The notes beneath the pieces are model-generated. The model had not been told where the DNA came from. It saw nothing but the letters and a program-made list of their open reading frames with translations, and made no database searches. Positions 23,412 to 31,702 of a stretch of DNA of 64,000 nt are shown piece after piece. A program made the translations under genes and the position numbers. The DNA is from Burkholderia diffusa (GTDB lineage: Bacteria > Pseudomonadota > Gammaproteobacteria > Burkholderiales > Burkholderiaceae), in NCBI RefSeq assembly GCF_001718315.1, contig NZ_CP013363.1, positions 1,674,001 through 1,738,000 of the forward strand. The letters are read 5' to 3'. Every line of letters begins with the position of its first letter. Within the stretch, counting starts at the first letter, position 1.

Positions 23412-25523
23412 CTATCGGCGTTTCAGGTACGTCGAGCGACCGACACGCCGGCCCTGAATGCGCGAAACCCCGCTCGGTGGCGGGGTTTCGATTGGTTTCG
23501 GTGCCGTCGTGACGACCGAGGTCGGCTCGGCGGGCGATTCGTCCGGTGGATCCGGCGGCTGCTCGAACGGTCGTGCGAGCGGCAACGCCTCGATCACCGG
23601 TGCCGCGTCGAACAACGTCACCTGCGATATGCGGTGCTGTTCCAGCAACCAGTGCTGCTCGGTGAGGAGGTGCGTCTTGAGGCTACGCGCCGCATGCAGC
23701 GCGTACGCTTCGCAGTCGAGCGCTTCGTTACGTGCGCCGGCCTTCTTCTGCCAGACGCGCTTGCCGCCGACGCGCCCCGGCACCTTCACTTCGGCCGTGA
23801 CCTGCGTGAGGTAGTCGGAACGTACGCCGACGTACCAGTGCATCCGCCCCGGCCCGTCGCCGTCCAGCTTCAGCCGGTTGTCGAGAATCAGGTCTTTCGC
23901 CTTGCTGACACCAACCATGAATGGACGCAGGCCGTATTTCGCGGCCTTGCTGTTGTTGCGCGTCGAGTCGATCGACGCCTTCGGCACGCTGAAAATCTCC
24001 GCACCGACATCGGTACTGCCCTTGATCGCCATCACGTTCAGTCCGGCCCGCTGAGCGGCCCGCACATATTTGTACACGGCGTCCGACGTCGAGCCGTCCG
24101 ACGAGTCGATCGATGCCGCACGAATCCGGGCAAGCCCGCCGGATTCGTGTCGGTATGCCTGCGTCAGCAGTTCGGTCAGAGCGCCCCATACGCCGCCGGT
24201 CAGCGGATTCTCGCCCTGCTCCAGTACGTTGCCGTGCAACTCGTCCCACAACACCAGCCAGCTTTCCTCGCCCCGGCCCCACGCACGGATGACGACCGCG
24301 ATGCGATCGTGCTGGACGTCGACGCCGATCGTGAGCAGCAGGCCACGCGATGGCACGCTGAACGGCGCATACGGCAGCGCCCGCTCGGCCAGCAGGTCCA
24401 GCTCCGGCAGATCCGACTTGTACTTGTACGGTCGGCCCTGCGTGTTGTTCACGAACGAGCGCATCTTCGTGTCGTCACCCGCACGCAGCGCCCGCTCTGC
24501 GGTCAGCCACTTCTTGACCAGTTCGCCCATGCGCGATCCGGGAAACGGCGACACCAGCTCGTTCAGCCGGAAGCCGGCCACACCGTAGAACGGCGCGGTC
24601 GCGACCCACCGGCCGCGTCGCACTGCGCGAATACGGGCGTTGTCGTCCCATAGGCTGCCGCAGTGCGGACACGTGTAACGCGCGGTCTCGGGCTGCGCCC
24701 GGCCGAACACCTCGTGCTCGACCTCGGCCCCCTCCGACCAGGTCACGTTCTCCCACGCAAGCTCATGCTCTTCACCGCAGTCCGGACACGGCACCAGATA
24801 GACGCGCTGATCCGACGACTCGAACGCCTGCTGGATCCGCGAGAAGCCGTCGACTGTCGGCGTGCCGCCGAAAATCACCTTGCGGCGGCTGTCCGAATAA
24901 CTCTTGTTGCGCTCCTCGAGCAGCGTGATCGAATCGCCCTGATCGCGCACGTTGGTGTTCGCGTCGTCCGGCTCCTCGACCGCGACGACCGGGGCCGGTG
25001 TCGACTTCACATCGTCCGGCGCGTTCGACGTGATGAACTTCAGAAAGCCGCGTGGGAATGTCTTGTGATCCCACAGGTTGTTCTTGTCGCGGCCGGCGTG
25101 CACCGGCACCTTCGAAGCGAGGCGCGGTGTAACCTCGACCATCGGCTCGAACTTCTCCAGGTTGAACTTCTTCGCGGACTTCTCTTTCGCGAACATCACA
25201 ATCATCGGGCATGGATCGACGTCGATGCGCCGGCCGATGTAGTTCAACAGTACGCCGTCGGTCCACGCGACCTGCGCCGACTTCATGCAGACGACCTTCT
25301 GCACGCGAGGATCGTCGAGCGCAGCATGCATGCCGAACACCCACGGCGTGATGTTCGGGTTATAGCGGCCGGGACTCGCGGTCGCCTTCGCACTCATGCG
25401 CCGGTACTGACGCGCCCAATCCGTCGTGCCAATCCTCTCCGGCGGGCGCAGCAGCTGCGCGATCCGTCGGATCACCGCGTGGACGGTCTGGATCGTATTG
25501 AGATAGCTGCTCAAGGCATCCAT
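23412..25523 (-). CDS. Terminase large subunit, lambda gpA family
   Basis: The protein has 703 residues. The ATPase domain includes VQKVVCMKSAQVAWTDGVLL (Walker A region) and PAPVVAVEEPDDANTN (Walker B region); the nuclease domain includes IGVDVQHDRIAVVIRAWGRG. The whole matches the GpA group, which cuts concatemers at cos and drives packaging. A lambda-type terminase implies cohesive ends. The start overlaps the small subunit by 164 bases in another frame, so the true start may be slightly downstream. Confidence 0.92.
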   Translation of the reverse strand: MDALSSYLNTIQTVHAVIRRIAQLLRPPERIGTTDWARQYRRMSAKATASPGRYNPNITPWVFGMHAALDDPRVQKVVCMKSAQVAWTDGVLLNYIGRRIDVDPCPMIVMFAKEKSAKKFNLEKFEPMVEVTPRLASKVPVHAGRDKNNLWDHKTFPRGFLKFITSNAPDDVKSTPAPVVAVEEPDDANTNVRDQGDSITLLEERNKSYSDSRRKVIFGGTPTVDGFSRIQQAFESSDQRVYLVPCPDCGEEHELAWENVTWSEGAEVEHEVFGRAQPETARYTCPHCGSLWDDNARIRAVRRGRWVATAPFYGVAGFRLNELVSPFPGSRMGELVKKWLTAERALRAGDDTKMRSFVNNTQGRPYKYKSDLPELDLLAERALPYAPFSVPSRGLLLTIGVDVQHDRIAVVIRAWGRGEESWLVLWDELHGNVLEQGENPLTGGVWGALTELLTQAYRHESGGLARIRAASIDSSDGSTSDAVYKYVRAAQRAGLNVMAIKGSTDVGAEIFSVPKASIDSTRNNSKAAKYGLRPFMVGVSKAKDLILDNRLKLDGDGPGRMHWYVGVRSDYLTQVTAEVKVPGRVGGKRVWQKKAGARNEALDCEAYALHAARSLKTHLLTEQHWLLEQHRISQVTLFDAAPVIEALPLARPFEQPPDPPDESPAEPTSVVTTAPKPIETPPPSGVSRIQGRRVGRSTYLKRR

Positions 25524-25929
25524 ACATATGCTCGTTCAACCACTCGACGTCGACCTCGACGTCGTAGAGTGCGCGCAGCTCCTGCACCAGCTTGTCGGGC
25601 AGCGCCAGCAGTTCCGTTTGAAATGCGCCGACCATCTGGCCGAACGCCTGTTCCAGCTGCGCGACGTTCACGAGCTGGCCTTTCTTCTCGGCCAGCGTCA
25701 GCAGCTTGATCTCGCGCTCGACGATCTCGGTCTTCGCGCGTTCAGCAACCAGATCGATGCCGGTGCCGCTCGCGCGGCCCGCAGCCATCTCCCGCAGGTG
25801 CCGGATATACGCGATGCGGATCGCATCGAGCGTCGCCTCGCGATAGTCGAGCTGGACCTTGTCGACGAACCGCGAAACGGCCGACTGGTCGAGGTCGAGA
25901 TGCTCGGCGATCTGTTGTTGGGTCGGCAT
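25360..25929 (-). CDS. Terminase small subunit, Nu1/DUF1441-like
   Basis: The protein has 189 residues. MPTQQQIAEHLDLDQSAVSR is a winged-helix DNA-binding start; a long helix follows (AERAKTEIVEREIKLLTLAE) with the conserved KKGQLVNVAQLEQAFGQMV. It should recognise the packaging site and recruit the large subunit. The last 50 codons overlap the large subunit and are Arg/Pro-rich, so the natural C-terminus may be poorly conserved. Confidence 0.85.
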   Translation of the reverse strand: MPTQQQIAEHLDLDQSAVSRFVDKVQLDYREATLDAIRIAYIRHLREMAAGRASGTGIDLVAERAKTEIVEREIKLLTLAEKKGQLVNVAQLEQAFGQMVGAFQTELLALPDKLVQELRALYDVEVDVEWLNEHMYGCLEQLSQYDPDRPRGDPTDRAAAAPAGEDWHDGLGASVPAHECEGDRESRPL

Positions 25930-26019
25930 GAATATGACCCCCTATGGAGATTCGACAGTAGAGAAAAAGCGCGGGTCTGAGCCCCCGCATGTCGGGTCGC
26001 CTACAGGGTCCCCGTCTGC

Positions 26020-26214
26020 TCAAAAAATGGGCAGGCCCGCGCCCGTCGCGACATCCGCGATAGCCCTGTCACCGGCCCGGTCCATCGCCCACACGACACG
26101 GTCCATCGCATCGTCAAACACGAAGCACCGCGCGGTAACGCGCCCCATGCTTCGATCTTCATCCCACGTTGACCAGACTTCGCTCGGCCCAGCGCTCGTC
26201 GACTCGATTCGCAT
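26020..26214 (-). CDS. Small hypothetical phage protein upstream of the terminase
   Basis: The protein has 64 residues. MRIESTSAGPSEVWSTWDED and VTARCFVFDDAMDRVVWAMD look like a folded, acidic small protein. TTGAGGCG lies at good spacing before the ATG. It is the first leftward gene after the repeated hairpin at 26228 and precedes terminase. I recognise no family. Confidence 0.5.
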   Translation of the reverse strand: MRIESTSAGPSEVWSTWDEDRSMGRVTARCFVFDDAMDRVVWAMDRAGDRAIADVATGAGLPIF

Positions 26215-26227
26215 TTCAGCGCCTCAA

Positions 26228-26263
26228 AGCAAAAAGCCCCGAGGGCTTTCGCACTCAGGGCTT
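26228..26263. terminator. Terminator hairpin, left copy of a 36-base direct repeat
   Basis: Contains AAAGCCC-CGA-GGGCTTT and a second GGGCTT. It differs by one base from the copy at 26708-26743. The two copies flank the rightward moron gene. Confidence 0.75.
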
Positions 26264-26442
26264 TGGATTCGTACATAGACCGCGCCGGTGACCACGGTTG
26301 CCCGTGCCGACTGTCATATTGCGCGATGGAGGACGAACGGCATATTCGCGGTTCGTCGTCGCTCGATTAACTTGCTACTAGTCGGATACGCAATCGATGC
26401 GTATTCCGGCTTACTGATTCGCAACCAATTTAAGGAGCTGCT

Positions 26443-26697
26443 ATGCCACAGATCAAACTCGTTCTCGCGGGCGGCGATGACAAAGAGAACTTCAAATCAG
26501 CAACCGTCGCCACTCGCCGATGGGGTGACAACGGTGATGCACTTGGCACCGAACTGGACGTACCGGTCGGCACGCACACCATCACCATCACAAAATACCA
26601 AGGTGCATCGGCCACCGACACCATCGATATCGCGGCAACGGACTCCGTCATCGAACTCACGGTGGACAAGACTGGCTGTACTGTCGAAGTTTCGTGA
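26443..26697 (+). CDS. Moron-type small beta-rich protein
   Basis: The protein has 84 residues: MPQIKLVLAGGDDKENFKSA, then VPVGTHTITITKYQGASATD and DSVIELTVDKTGCTVEVS. The alternating pattern suggests a small beta sandwich. It has a clear ribosome site (AAGGAGCTGCT) and lies rightward within a leftward operon, flanked by near-identical hairpins. This is the layout of a moron, an added gene with its own promoter that can be expressed in the lysogen. No family is recognised; it has no signal peptide. Confidence 0.75.
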   Translation: MPQIKLVLAGGDDKENFKSATVATRRWGDNGDALGTELDVPVGTHTITITKYQGASATDTIDIAATDSVIELTVDKTGCTVEVS

Positions 26698-26707
26698 TTG
26701 TTCAGCA

Positions 26708-26743
26708 AGCAAAAAGCCCCGAGGGCTTTCGCGCTCAGGGCTT
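26708..26743. terminator. Terminator hairpin, right copy of a 36-base direct repeat
   Basis: 35 of 36 bases match the copy at 26228-26263. It begins 10 bases after the moron stop and should end its transcript. Confidence 0.75.
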
Positions 26744-26835
26744 CGTGATTCTTCCGGGCGAGCAGCGGTCCGGCAAAGGCCGCACGCACTCGGTAAAACT
26801 CACCGGATCAAATTGTGGAACGAAGTGTAGAGCAG

Positions 26836-27243
26836 CTATTTCGATTCCGCAATACCTTCCGCAATCGTATCGATGATCGTCTGAACGGAAACGTAGCGCG
26901 GAGGCGGCTGCACCAGCTTTTCCTCGACTGCACGTTTCGCATGAGCCAGAGCGAAATCGAAGATAGTCGTCGGCCGCACCTTGAGCCCGAGCCGCCGGCA
27001 GATCACGAACGGCGGCTTACGCCAGACGTAGTGCATCTGCAGCACCTTGCGGTCGAGCGGCATGAGCTTGCGCACCGCAGCCTCAACACGGTTCGCATCT
27101 TCGAGATCAATCGTCGTGTCCACCGAGCGGCCCGGTACCGTTGGAAAGTAGATGGTCGCGATGAGTGAATCCCGACCTCCGTCCCCACCCGCACCATTGC
27201 GCTGCGCCCGAGCCCAATTCTCCAATCTCTTTTCGATCGCCAT
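26836..27243 (-). CDS. Q-like late gene regulator (putative)
   Basis: The protein has 135 residues. The core VEAAVRKLMPLDRKVLQMHY then VWRKPPFVICRRLGLKVR resembles a sigma-70 region-4-like helix-turn-helix found in phage antitermination and late regulators. It is the last early gene before the terminase genes, the normal place for a late activator. It should switch on the long leftward late operon. The family assignment is by pattern only. Confidence 0.55.
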   Translation of the reverse strand: MAIEKRLENWARAQRNGAGGDGGRDSLIATIYFPTVPGRSVDTTIDLEDANRVEAAVRKLMPLDRKVLQMHYVWRKPPFVICRRLGLKVRPTTIFDFALAHAKRAVEEKLVQPPPRYVSVQTIIDTIAEGIAESK

Positions 27244-27255
27244 GGTTTCCCCGCC

Positions 27256-28230
27256 TCAATCTTCGTAGTAGCCGACGTGGTGCCGGCAATATCCTCGGCG
27301 TGCCGCGCCGATACCGAGAATCGTCGCGACATGAATGCAGCGACTGCCGTTCGCATCGACGTGTGCGCAAAGCCGATCATCAACTGCAGGCGTCGCAGAG
27401 CCGACGCTGGTCGTCGACGCAGTCTGCTCGAGCGCCGCGTTGCGACGTCGCCGCACCTCGGCCCAATGCTTGCGCAGCCGATGCGGCGACGTGATGATCC
27501 GCTTCCAAAACTTGTCCCGGAGCGCCCACGCAAACAACCGAACCATCGCCCGTTCGTCACGCCCGTCGTCCGCGCGCATGCGCTTAATCTCGCAGACCCA
27601 GCTGCGCAGGTTCGGCTCGTCGCACTCCGGATCGATCGCCTTCACGCGATCGCGCATCCAGGCAGCCAACTCTGCTGCATCGCTCTCCTGCAAATCCTCA
27701 CCTCTCTCGCTCGCTGCTCCCGGGTATACCTCCGAGGTATGAGAGAGAGATGTATCTTTTGTTTCTCCATTCATTGGGTTATTAGTTGGCGTCTCGTGCC
27801 AGTAACTTTCCGACTCGTCTCGGTACCCGCTTTCGGCCTGGACGCCGGCGCTTACATCGGCACCCGGTGCCGACGATGCCGGAACATCAGTGGCATTACG
27901 TGCCATCAACTCGTCCGCGTTGCCGTGCGATTCGCCAAGGCAATTCTCTGGCACCATCAGCCGATAATGGCTGTGTGCCCAACGCCGATCCGGCCGGCGA
28001 GACTTCCAGCTATCCAGCCAGCCTTCAAGCCGCGCGATTTGGAGGTGCTTGCTCGCGGTCCGAACCGCGATGCCGGCACGTTCGGCGATTGTGTCCAACG
28101 CTGGCCAGCACGCTTGGCCGAACTCGTTCGTGAAATCAGCCAGGGTGTGCAGCACAAGCTTGGTCAGGCCCGGCAATTCGCTTTTTGCCATTGCGCGGCG
28201 CCACTGGTACATCGTGACTGCTGTCGACAT
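27256..28230 (-). CDS. Replication protein with N-terminal winged helix (O-like or helicase-loader)
   Basis: The protein has 324 residues. The N-terminal 90 residues form a winged helix (LHTLADFTNEFGQACWPALD, IAERAGIAVRTASKHLQIAR) as in phage origin-binding proteins. A low-complexity linker follows, then a helical domain (RLFAWALRDKFWKRIITSPH) and a C-terminal Cys/His cluster (CAHVD, RCIHV, GYCRHH) that could bind zinc. It ends 3 bases from dnaB, so the pair probably initiates phage replication. I cannot tell origin binding from helicase loading. Confidence 0.7.
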   Translation of the reverse strand: MSTAVTMYQWRRAMAKSELPGLTKLVLHTLADFTNEFGQACWPALDTIAERAGIAVRTASKHLQIARLEGWLDSWKSRRPDRRWAHSHYRLMVPENCLGESHGNADELMARNATDVPASSAPGADVSAGVQAESGYRDESESYWHETPTNNPMNGETKDTSLSHTSEVYPGAASERGEDLQESDAAELAAWMRDRVKAIDPECDEPNLRSWVCEIKRMRADDGRDERAMVRLFAWALRDKFWKRIITSPHRLRKHWAEVRRRRNAALEQTASTTSVGSATPAVDDRLCAHVDANGSRCIHVATILGIGAARRGYCRHHVGYYED

Positions 28231-28232
28231 GA

Positions 28233-29594
28233 TTAATGCTCTGCAATGAAGTTTTCGAAGCGAGTCGCGCTCGCATTGAAAGTCAGTCGGATAGTGCCAA
28301 GCGGGCCGTTGCGCTGCTTCGCGATGATTGCCTCGGCCGTACCGCGATCTGCGGTGTCGGGGTTATAGACCTCATCGCGGTAGACAAACATGATCACGTC
28401 CGCGTCCTGCTCGATCGAGCCGGACTCGCGCAAATCGGCCATGACGGGGCGCTTGTTCGGACGGTTTTCGAGGCCTCGATTGAGCTGCGAGAGCGCGAGG
28501 ACAGGCACCTTAAAATCCGTCGCGATATTTTTCAGCGCTCGGGATATTTCGGCTACCTCAACGGCGCGCACTTCATTTCCAGCTCGGTCCGAGTACATCA
28601 ACTGAAGGTAATCGACCACTATCAAGCCAAACTCCCCACCGACCTCACGCTGCGCCCGCCGCAAATGCGTGCGCAAGGCACTCGGCGTGAGCATCGACTC
28701 CTCGAGCAAATAGATTGGCGTGCTCGACAGCTGCGTCACTGCATGGGTGACTCGCGGCCACTCTTCGTCCGAAATCTTTCCGACGCGGAAGCGATGCTGG
28801 TTCAATCGCCCCGTCGACGCGACCAGGCGGACGCCGAGTTGTTCGTTCGGCATTTCGAGCGAGACGACCATTGCAGGCTTCTCGGACAAACGTGCCGCAT
28901 TCTCCGCAATGTTCATCGCCAGCGAGGTTTTCCCCATCGACGGGCGTCCGCCGACAATCCACAGTTCACCAGGCTGCATTCCAGTCGTGCGCGCGTCGAG
29001 ATCCGTGAATCCGGTCGGGATTCCCGTGACTTCGGAGCTGTCCTCGCGTTGACTCAATTCGTCGACTCGCTCCATTACGCGAAACAGCACCGAATTTAGC
29101 GGAACAAACCCGGCATCGTTTCGCCTCGCGTTGTCCGACAGCGCGAGGATTGACTGCTGAGCTTCGTCGACCAGTGTCGCGATATCACGGCCACCGGTGT
29201 TATGGGCGAGATCGATCAGCTTGGCACCTACCCTCGACAATGCGCGTCGAATCGATCGGCCGCGCACAATCTCCGCGTACCGAGCTACGTTTGACGCGCC
29301 CGGCGTAGACTGCGCCAACTCGTTAAGGTATCGAAGCGGCTCTTTGATCTTCGCGCCAGCCGTCTGCAAATGATCGAAGACCGTAACGACGTCGACGGCA
29401 ATGCCTGCGGACAGCATCGCGCCGAACGCCTCGAAAATCAGACGGTTTTCGCGCGTCGTAAAATCATCCGGCGATATAATCGATGCCGCGATGTCATAGG
29501 CCTCGCTATCCAGCAGAATCGCGCCGAGCACGGATTGCTCGGCTTCGATCGAGCTGATTGAGGCAACGTTTTCGGAAGGAGTTTGATTACCCAT
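28233..29594 (-). CDS. dnaB: Replicative DNA helicase, DnaB type
   Basis: The protein has 453 residues from the ATG at 29594 (MGNQTPSENVASISSIEAEQ). The N-terminal domain has SVLGAILLDSEAYDIAASII. The RecA core has Walker A in GGRPSMGKTSLAMN, Walker B in FGLIVVDYLQLMYSD and the RADLRESGSIEQDAD-type segment. It unwinds phage DNA at the fork. The start codon overlaps, on the opposite strand, the start of the gene at 29593 in a shared CATG. An in-frame upstream start at 29633 is possible but lacks a ribosome site. Confidence 0.93.
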   Translation of the reverse strand: MGNQTPSENVASISSIEAEQSVLGAILLDSEAYDIAASIISPDDFTTRENRLIFEAFGAMLSAGIAVDVVTVFDHLQTAGAKIKEPLRYLNELAQSTPGASNVARYAEIVRGRSIRRALSRVGAKLIDLAHNTGGRDIATLVDEAQQSILALSDNARRNDAGFVPLNSVLFRVMERVDELSQREDSSEVTGIPTGFTDLDARTTGMQPGELWIVGGRPSMGKTSLAMNIAENAARLSEKPAMVVSLEMPNEQLGVRLVASTGRLNQHRFRVGKISDEEWPRVTHAVTQLSSTPIYLLEESMLTPSALRTHLRRAQREVGGEFGLIVVDYLQLMYSDRAGNEVRAVEVAEISRALKNIATDFKVPVLALSQLNRGLENRPNKRPVMADLRESGSIEQDADVIMFVYRDEVYNPDTADRGTAEAIIAKQRNGPLGTIRLTFNASATRFENFIAEH

Positions 29595-29940
29595 GTCTGA
29601 ATTCCGGGGAAAAAGCGAGCCCCTCACCGACATCGATTTCGATGTTGATGATGTTTTCTCTTCTCAAGATTTCGAGGAAAGGGATGGCGTCCCGGAGAAG
29701 TTGCGCGGTATTTGGGTAGTTGCGATTGACAACTTCAAATCTCGCGCGGAATTCACTATCTCCGTCGACCGTCTTTCGCGCACGATCGCATACACGCAGT
29801 CGGCGTTTGCAAACAACCGCCTCTTCGGGAACGGTCAAATACTCGGGGCATTCGATAACGAAGAAGAAGCCCGTCAATTTGCTCAGGCACTCGACGTGTA
29901 TCGAGCGCGCGCCCAAAGTGCAGGTGATGCAATCCAGTAA
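29593..29940 (+). CDS. Hypothetical phage protein divergent from dnaB
   Basis: The protein has 115 residues: acidic N-terminus (SEPLTDIDFDVDDVF), then KLRGIWVVAIDNFKSRAEFT and AFDNEEEARQFAQALDVYRA. GGAAGGAG at 29574-29581 is a strong ribosome site, and it lies inside the 5' coding region of dnaB on the opposite strand. The composition is protein-like and soluble. It is rightward between two leftward early genes. The function is unknown. Confidence 0.6.
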   Translation: MSEFRGKSEPLTDIDFDVDDVFSSQDFEERDGVPEKLRGIWVVAIDNFKSRAEFTISVDRLSRTIAYTQSAFANNRLFGNGQILGAFDNEEEARQFAQALDVYRARAQSAGDAIQ

Positions 29941-29979
29941 CGCGGCGGGCCGCGCGATCGAGCAATCAGGCGGCACTGA

Positions 29980-30501
29980 TCAGTCACGACGCCGCCTGGC
30001 GCGAAATTGGCCTGCCCGCCGCGCAATCTGAATCGTTTCTTCGATACGGCGCTGCGCTGCGCGCCCAACCTTTTCGATTGACTCCGCTTCTCGCCGCTCA
30101 ATCACGCCATCACTGACCGCGCGCCGGACCTCATCGGCCAGTCCGCCAGCCTTTGTATTTACGGAGAGCACCGATTCGACCAGTGCATTGATGCAGCTCG
30201 GCACTTCACCACGGTCTGCGCTCACCGCCACCAAACCGAACCGACCGTTAAATGCGTGGACAGCATCCATCGCGTGCGGCTGGTTCTTTTCGAGCATCCA
30301 TTCGACGAGCAGCTCGAACATTTCGCCCGACAGCCGTGCACCCTCGACTTCGCGCAATTTCAATCGGAGCGCCTCTCCCGTGATTCGCACACCACGCCGC
30401 TCGGTCAAGTACCGTGCGGCATCTTCGACCTTACCCGGCGTATTCAGCACCGATGTGTACAGCACGTCGATCCATGCGGTTTGACTGTATTGGTGAGCCA
30501 T
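29980..30501 (-). CDS. CII-like phage regulatory protein (putative)
   Basis: The protein has 173 residues. LNTPGKVEDAARYLTERRGV, TGEALRLKLREVEGARLSGE and FELLVEWMLEKNQPHAMDAV follow the pattern of the phage regulatory CII/YmfL family. These DNA-binding proteins sit between Cro and the replication genes and influence the lysis-lysogeny choice. Position supports this. The C-terminus is a basic helix (RRAGQFRARRRRD). Confidence 0.6.
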   Translation of the reverse strand: MAHQYSQTAWIDVLYTSVLNTPGKVEDAARYLTERRGVRITGEALRLKLREVEGARLSGEMFELLVEWMLEKNQPHAMDAVHAFNGRFGLVAVSADRGEVPSCINALVESVLSVNTKAGGLADEVRRAVSDGVIERREAESIEKVGRAAQRRIEETIQIARRAGQFRARRRRD

Positions 30502-30592
30502 TTTTTCCCTTGAATTTCACCGTTTTTCATGCTGTTAACCACACGACGGATCGAATACCATTCCCGTCACTCAATCAACGAAGTCGAAAATT

Positions 30593-30793
30593 ATGGAAAC
30601 GAACCACCCCTACGACTTCCGCTGCAAAAAATGCGGATTCGTGCGGCAGGAGACTATTGAAAGAGCGCTCAGCGGTCGCCTGGATCCTCCTGTTTGGTGC
30701 CCGGAGTGCCGTCGGCCGATGAAACTTGACTATTACGACGTCGATAAGCAAGCCAAGAAGGTGGGATTGCTACCTCTTGATGACGGGGATTAA
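30593..30793 (+). CDS. Small zinc-ribbon protein
   Basis: The protein has 66 residues. DFRCKKCGFVRQET and VWCPECRRPMKLDYY give two CxxC pairs, the pattern of a zinc ribbon. It is rightward, opposite to the early operon, and its 3' part overlaps the gene at 30669 on the other strand. The ribosome site is weak. It may bind nucleic acid or a protein partner; nothing further can be said. Confidence 0.6.
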   Translation: METNHPYDFRCKKCGFVRQETIERALSGRLDPPVWCPECRRPMKLDYYDVDKQAKKVGLLPLDDGD

Positions 30794-30965
30794 CGCGCCC
30801 GTCTGGACCGATTTCCCAGTCGGGTTCGCGGTCAGTGTGAACCAGCCGGCGCATGTACGCCTCTTGCAGCCAATCAACCCATCGCACGTTATGCCGGTAC
30901 GCCAGTCGCGCGATCGGGCTACGGCAATGCATGAGCACGTACCGAAGCAGAGACCATTTATTCAT
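30669..30965 (-). CDS. Small early phage protein after Cro
   Basis: The protein has 98 residues: MNKWSLLRYVLMHCRSPIAR, then YRHNVRWVDWLQEAYMRRLV and PDWEIGPDGRVNPRHQEV. It starts 4 bases after the Cro-like stop, so translation is probably coupled. The strongly basic, Trp-rich sequence suggests nucleic acid or membrane contact. It overlaps the zinc-ribbon gene by 125 bases on the other strand. No family is recognised. Confidence 0.55.
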   Translation of the reverse strand: MNKWSLLRYVLMHCRSPIARLAYRHNVRWVDWLQEAYMRRLVHTDREPDWEIGPDGRVNPRHQEVAIPPSWLAYRRRNSQVSSADGTPGTKQEDPGDR

Positions 30966-30969
30966 TTTT

Positions 30970-31218
30970 TCAACCGATTAATGTCACATCGGCCTGTTGA
31001 GCGAGCTCCGGCCAGATGTCGGGAATCACCTCCGCTGGGAACAGATCGACCCTCCGGACGAGTCCAGCGGTTTCTCGCTCAATCGGCCACCCAAAAGGAA
31101 TCGGCACCGGCCTCTTCTTGTTCGCCCACGCGCTGACGTCCGACGCATGTGCGTCAATGGCGGTGGCCAATTTGACGAGCCGGCCGCGCTCGGCATCGAG
31201 ATAGGTTCTGAGGTCCAT
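30970..31218 (-). CDS. Cro-like repressor of the YdaS family
   Basis: The protein has 82 residues. MDLRTYLDAERGRLVKLATA, then IDAHASDVSAWANKKRPVPI, form a helix-turn-helix of the Cro/YdaS type, followed by AGLVRRVDLFPAEVIPDIWP. It is the first gene of the leftward early operon, and its ATG lies 11 bases from the nearest operator. It should compete with the divergent repressor for the operators at 31229-31290. Confidence 0.85.
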   Translation of the reverse strand: MDLRTYLDAERGRLVKLATAIDAHASDVSAWANKKRPVPIPFGWPIERETAGLVRRVDLFPAEVIPDIWPELAQQADVTLIG

Positions 31219-31223
31219 GGCAT

Positions 31224-31290
31224 GACTTTAGCGAAACGCAAAAGACTTGTCTATAGCGTTTCGCGCATATACGCCTTTAGCGTTTTGCTA
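31224..31290. promoter_or_regulatory. Switch region: three repressor/Cro operators
   Basis: Three 13-base sites fit TAGCGNNNCGCTA with some drift: TAGCGAAACGCAA (31229-31241), TAGCGTTTCGCGC (31254-31266) and TAGCGTTTTGCTA (31278-31290). Centres are about 25 and 24 bases apart, the spacing of lambda operators. They fill the gap between Cro (leftward) and the repressor (rightward). Confidence 0.8.
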
Positions 31291-31303
31291 TTGAATTGAG
31301 CAC

Positions 31304-31702
31304 ATGAAGGACATAGACCAAATTCGCCGCGACAACCTGAAGCTCATCGAGGCTGAGCACGGTGGACCAGCTGCCGCCGCTGCCGCGATCGGCATGTCCC
31401 ACTCTCAATTCACCAACCTCCGAGACGGCGCCAAAGACTCGAAGACTGGCAAGGCTCGCGGCATGCGTGCGCAGACCGCGCGCAAAATCGAGAAAAACGT
31501 TGGAAAGCCGACTGGCTGGCTAGATACAGACCACGCGGCAACAGCATCAGCAAACTCGTCGACCGCGGCCCCTGCCGGATGGGATCAACTGAATCAGAGC
31601 CAGCGTACGCAGGTTGAGTCATTTATTGGATGGCTCCTGACGCAACCGGTTGCCGCCTCCGCCGTTCCCTCAGGCAACAAACGCTTCGGTAAGGGCGGAT
31701 AG
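31304..31702 (+). CDS. Phage repressor (CI-type function) without a cleavage domain
   Basis: The protein has 132 residues. KLIEAEHGGPAAAAAAIGMS then HSQFTNLRDGAKDSKTG give an N-terminal helix-turn-helix; VGKPTGWLDTDHA ends the domain. The C-terminal part (LNQSQRTQVESFIGWLLTQP) is a short helix, with no S24/LexA-type peptidase domain or Ala-Gly cleavage site. It diverges from Cro across the three operators, so it is the likely lysogeny repressor. Its last 33 bases overlap the convergent gene at 31670. Confidence 0.75.
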   Translation: MKDIDQIRRDNLKLIEAEHGGPAAAAAAIGMSHSQFTNLRDGAKDSKTGKARGMRAQTARKIEKNVGKPTGWLDTDHAATASANSSTAAPAGWDQLNQSQRTQVESFIGWLLTQPVAASAVPSGNKRFGKGG

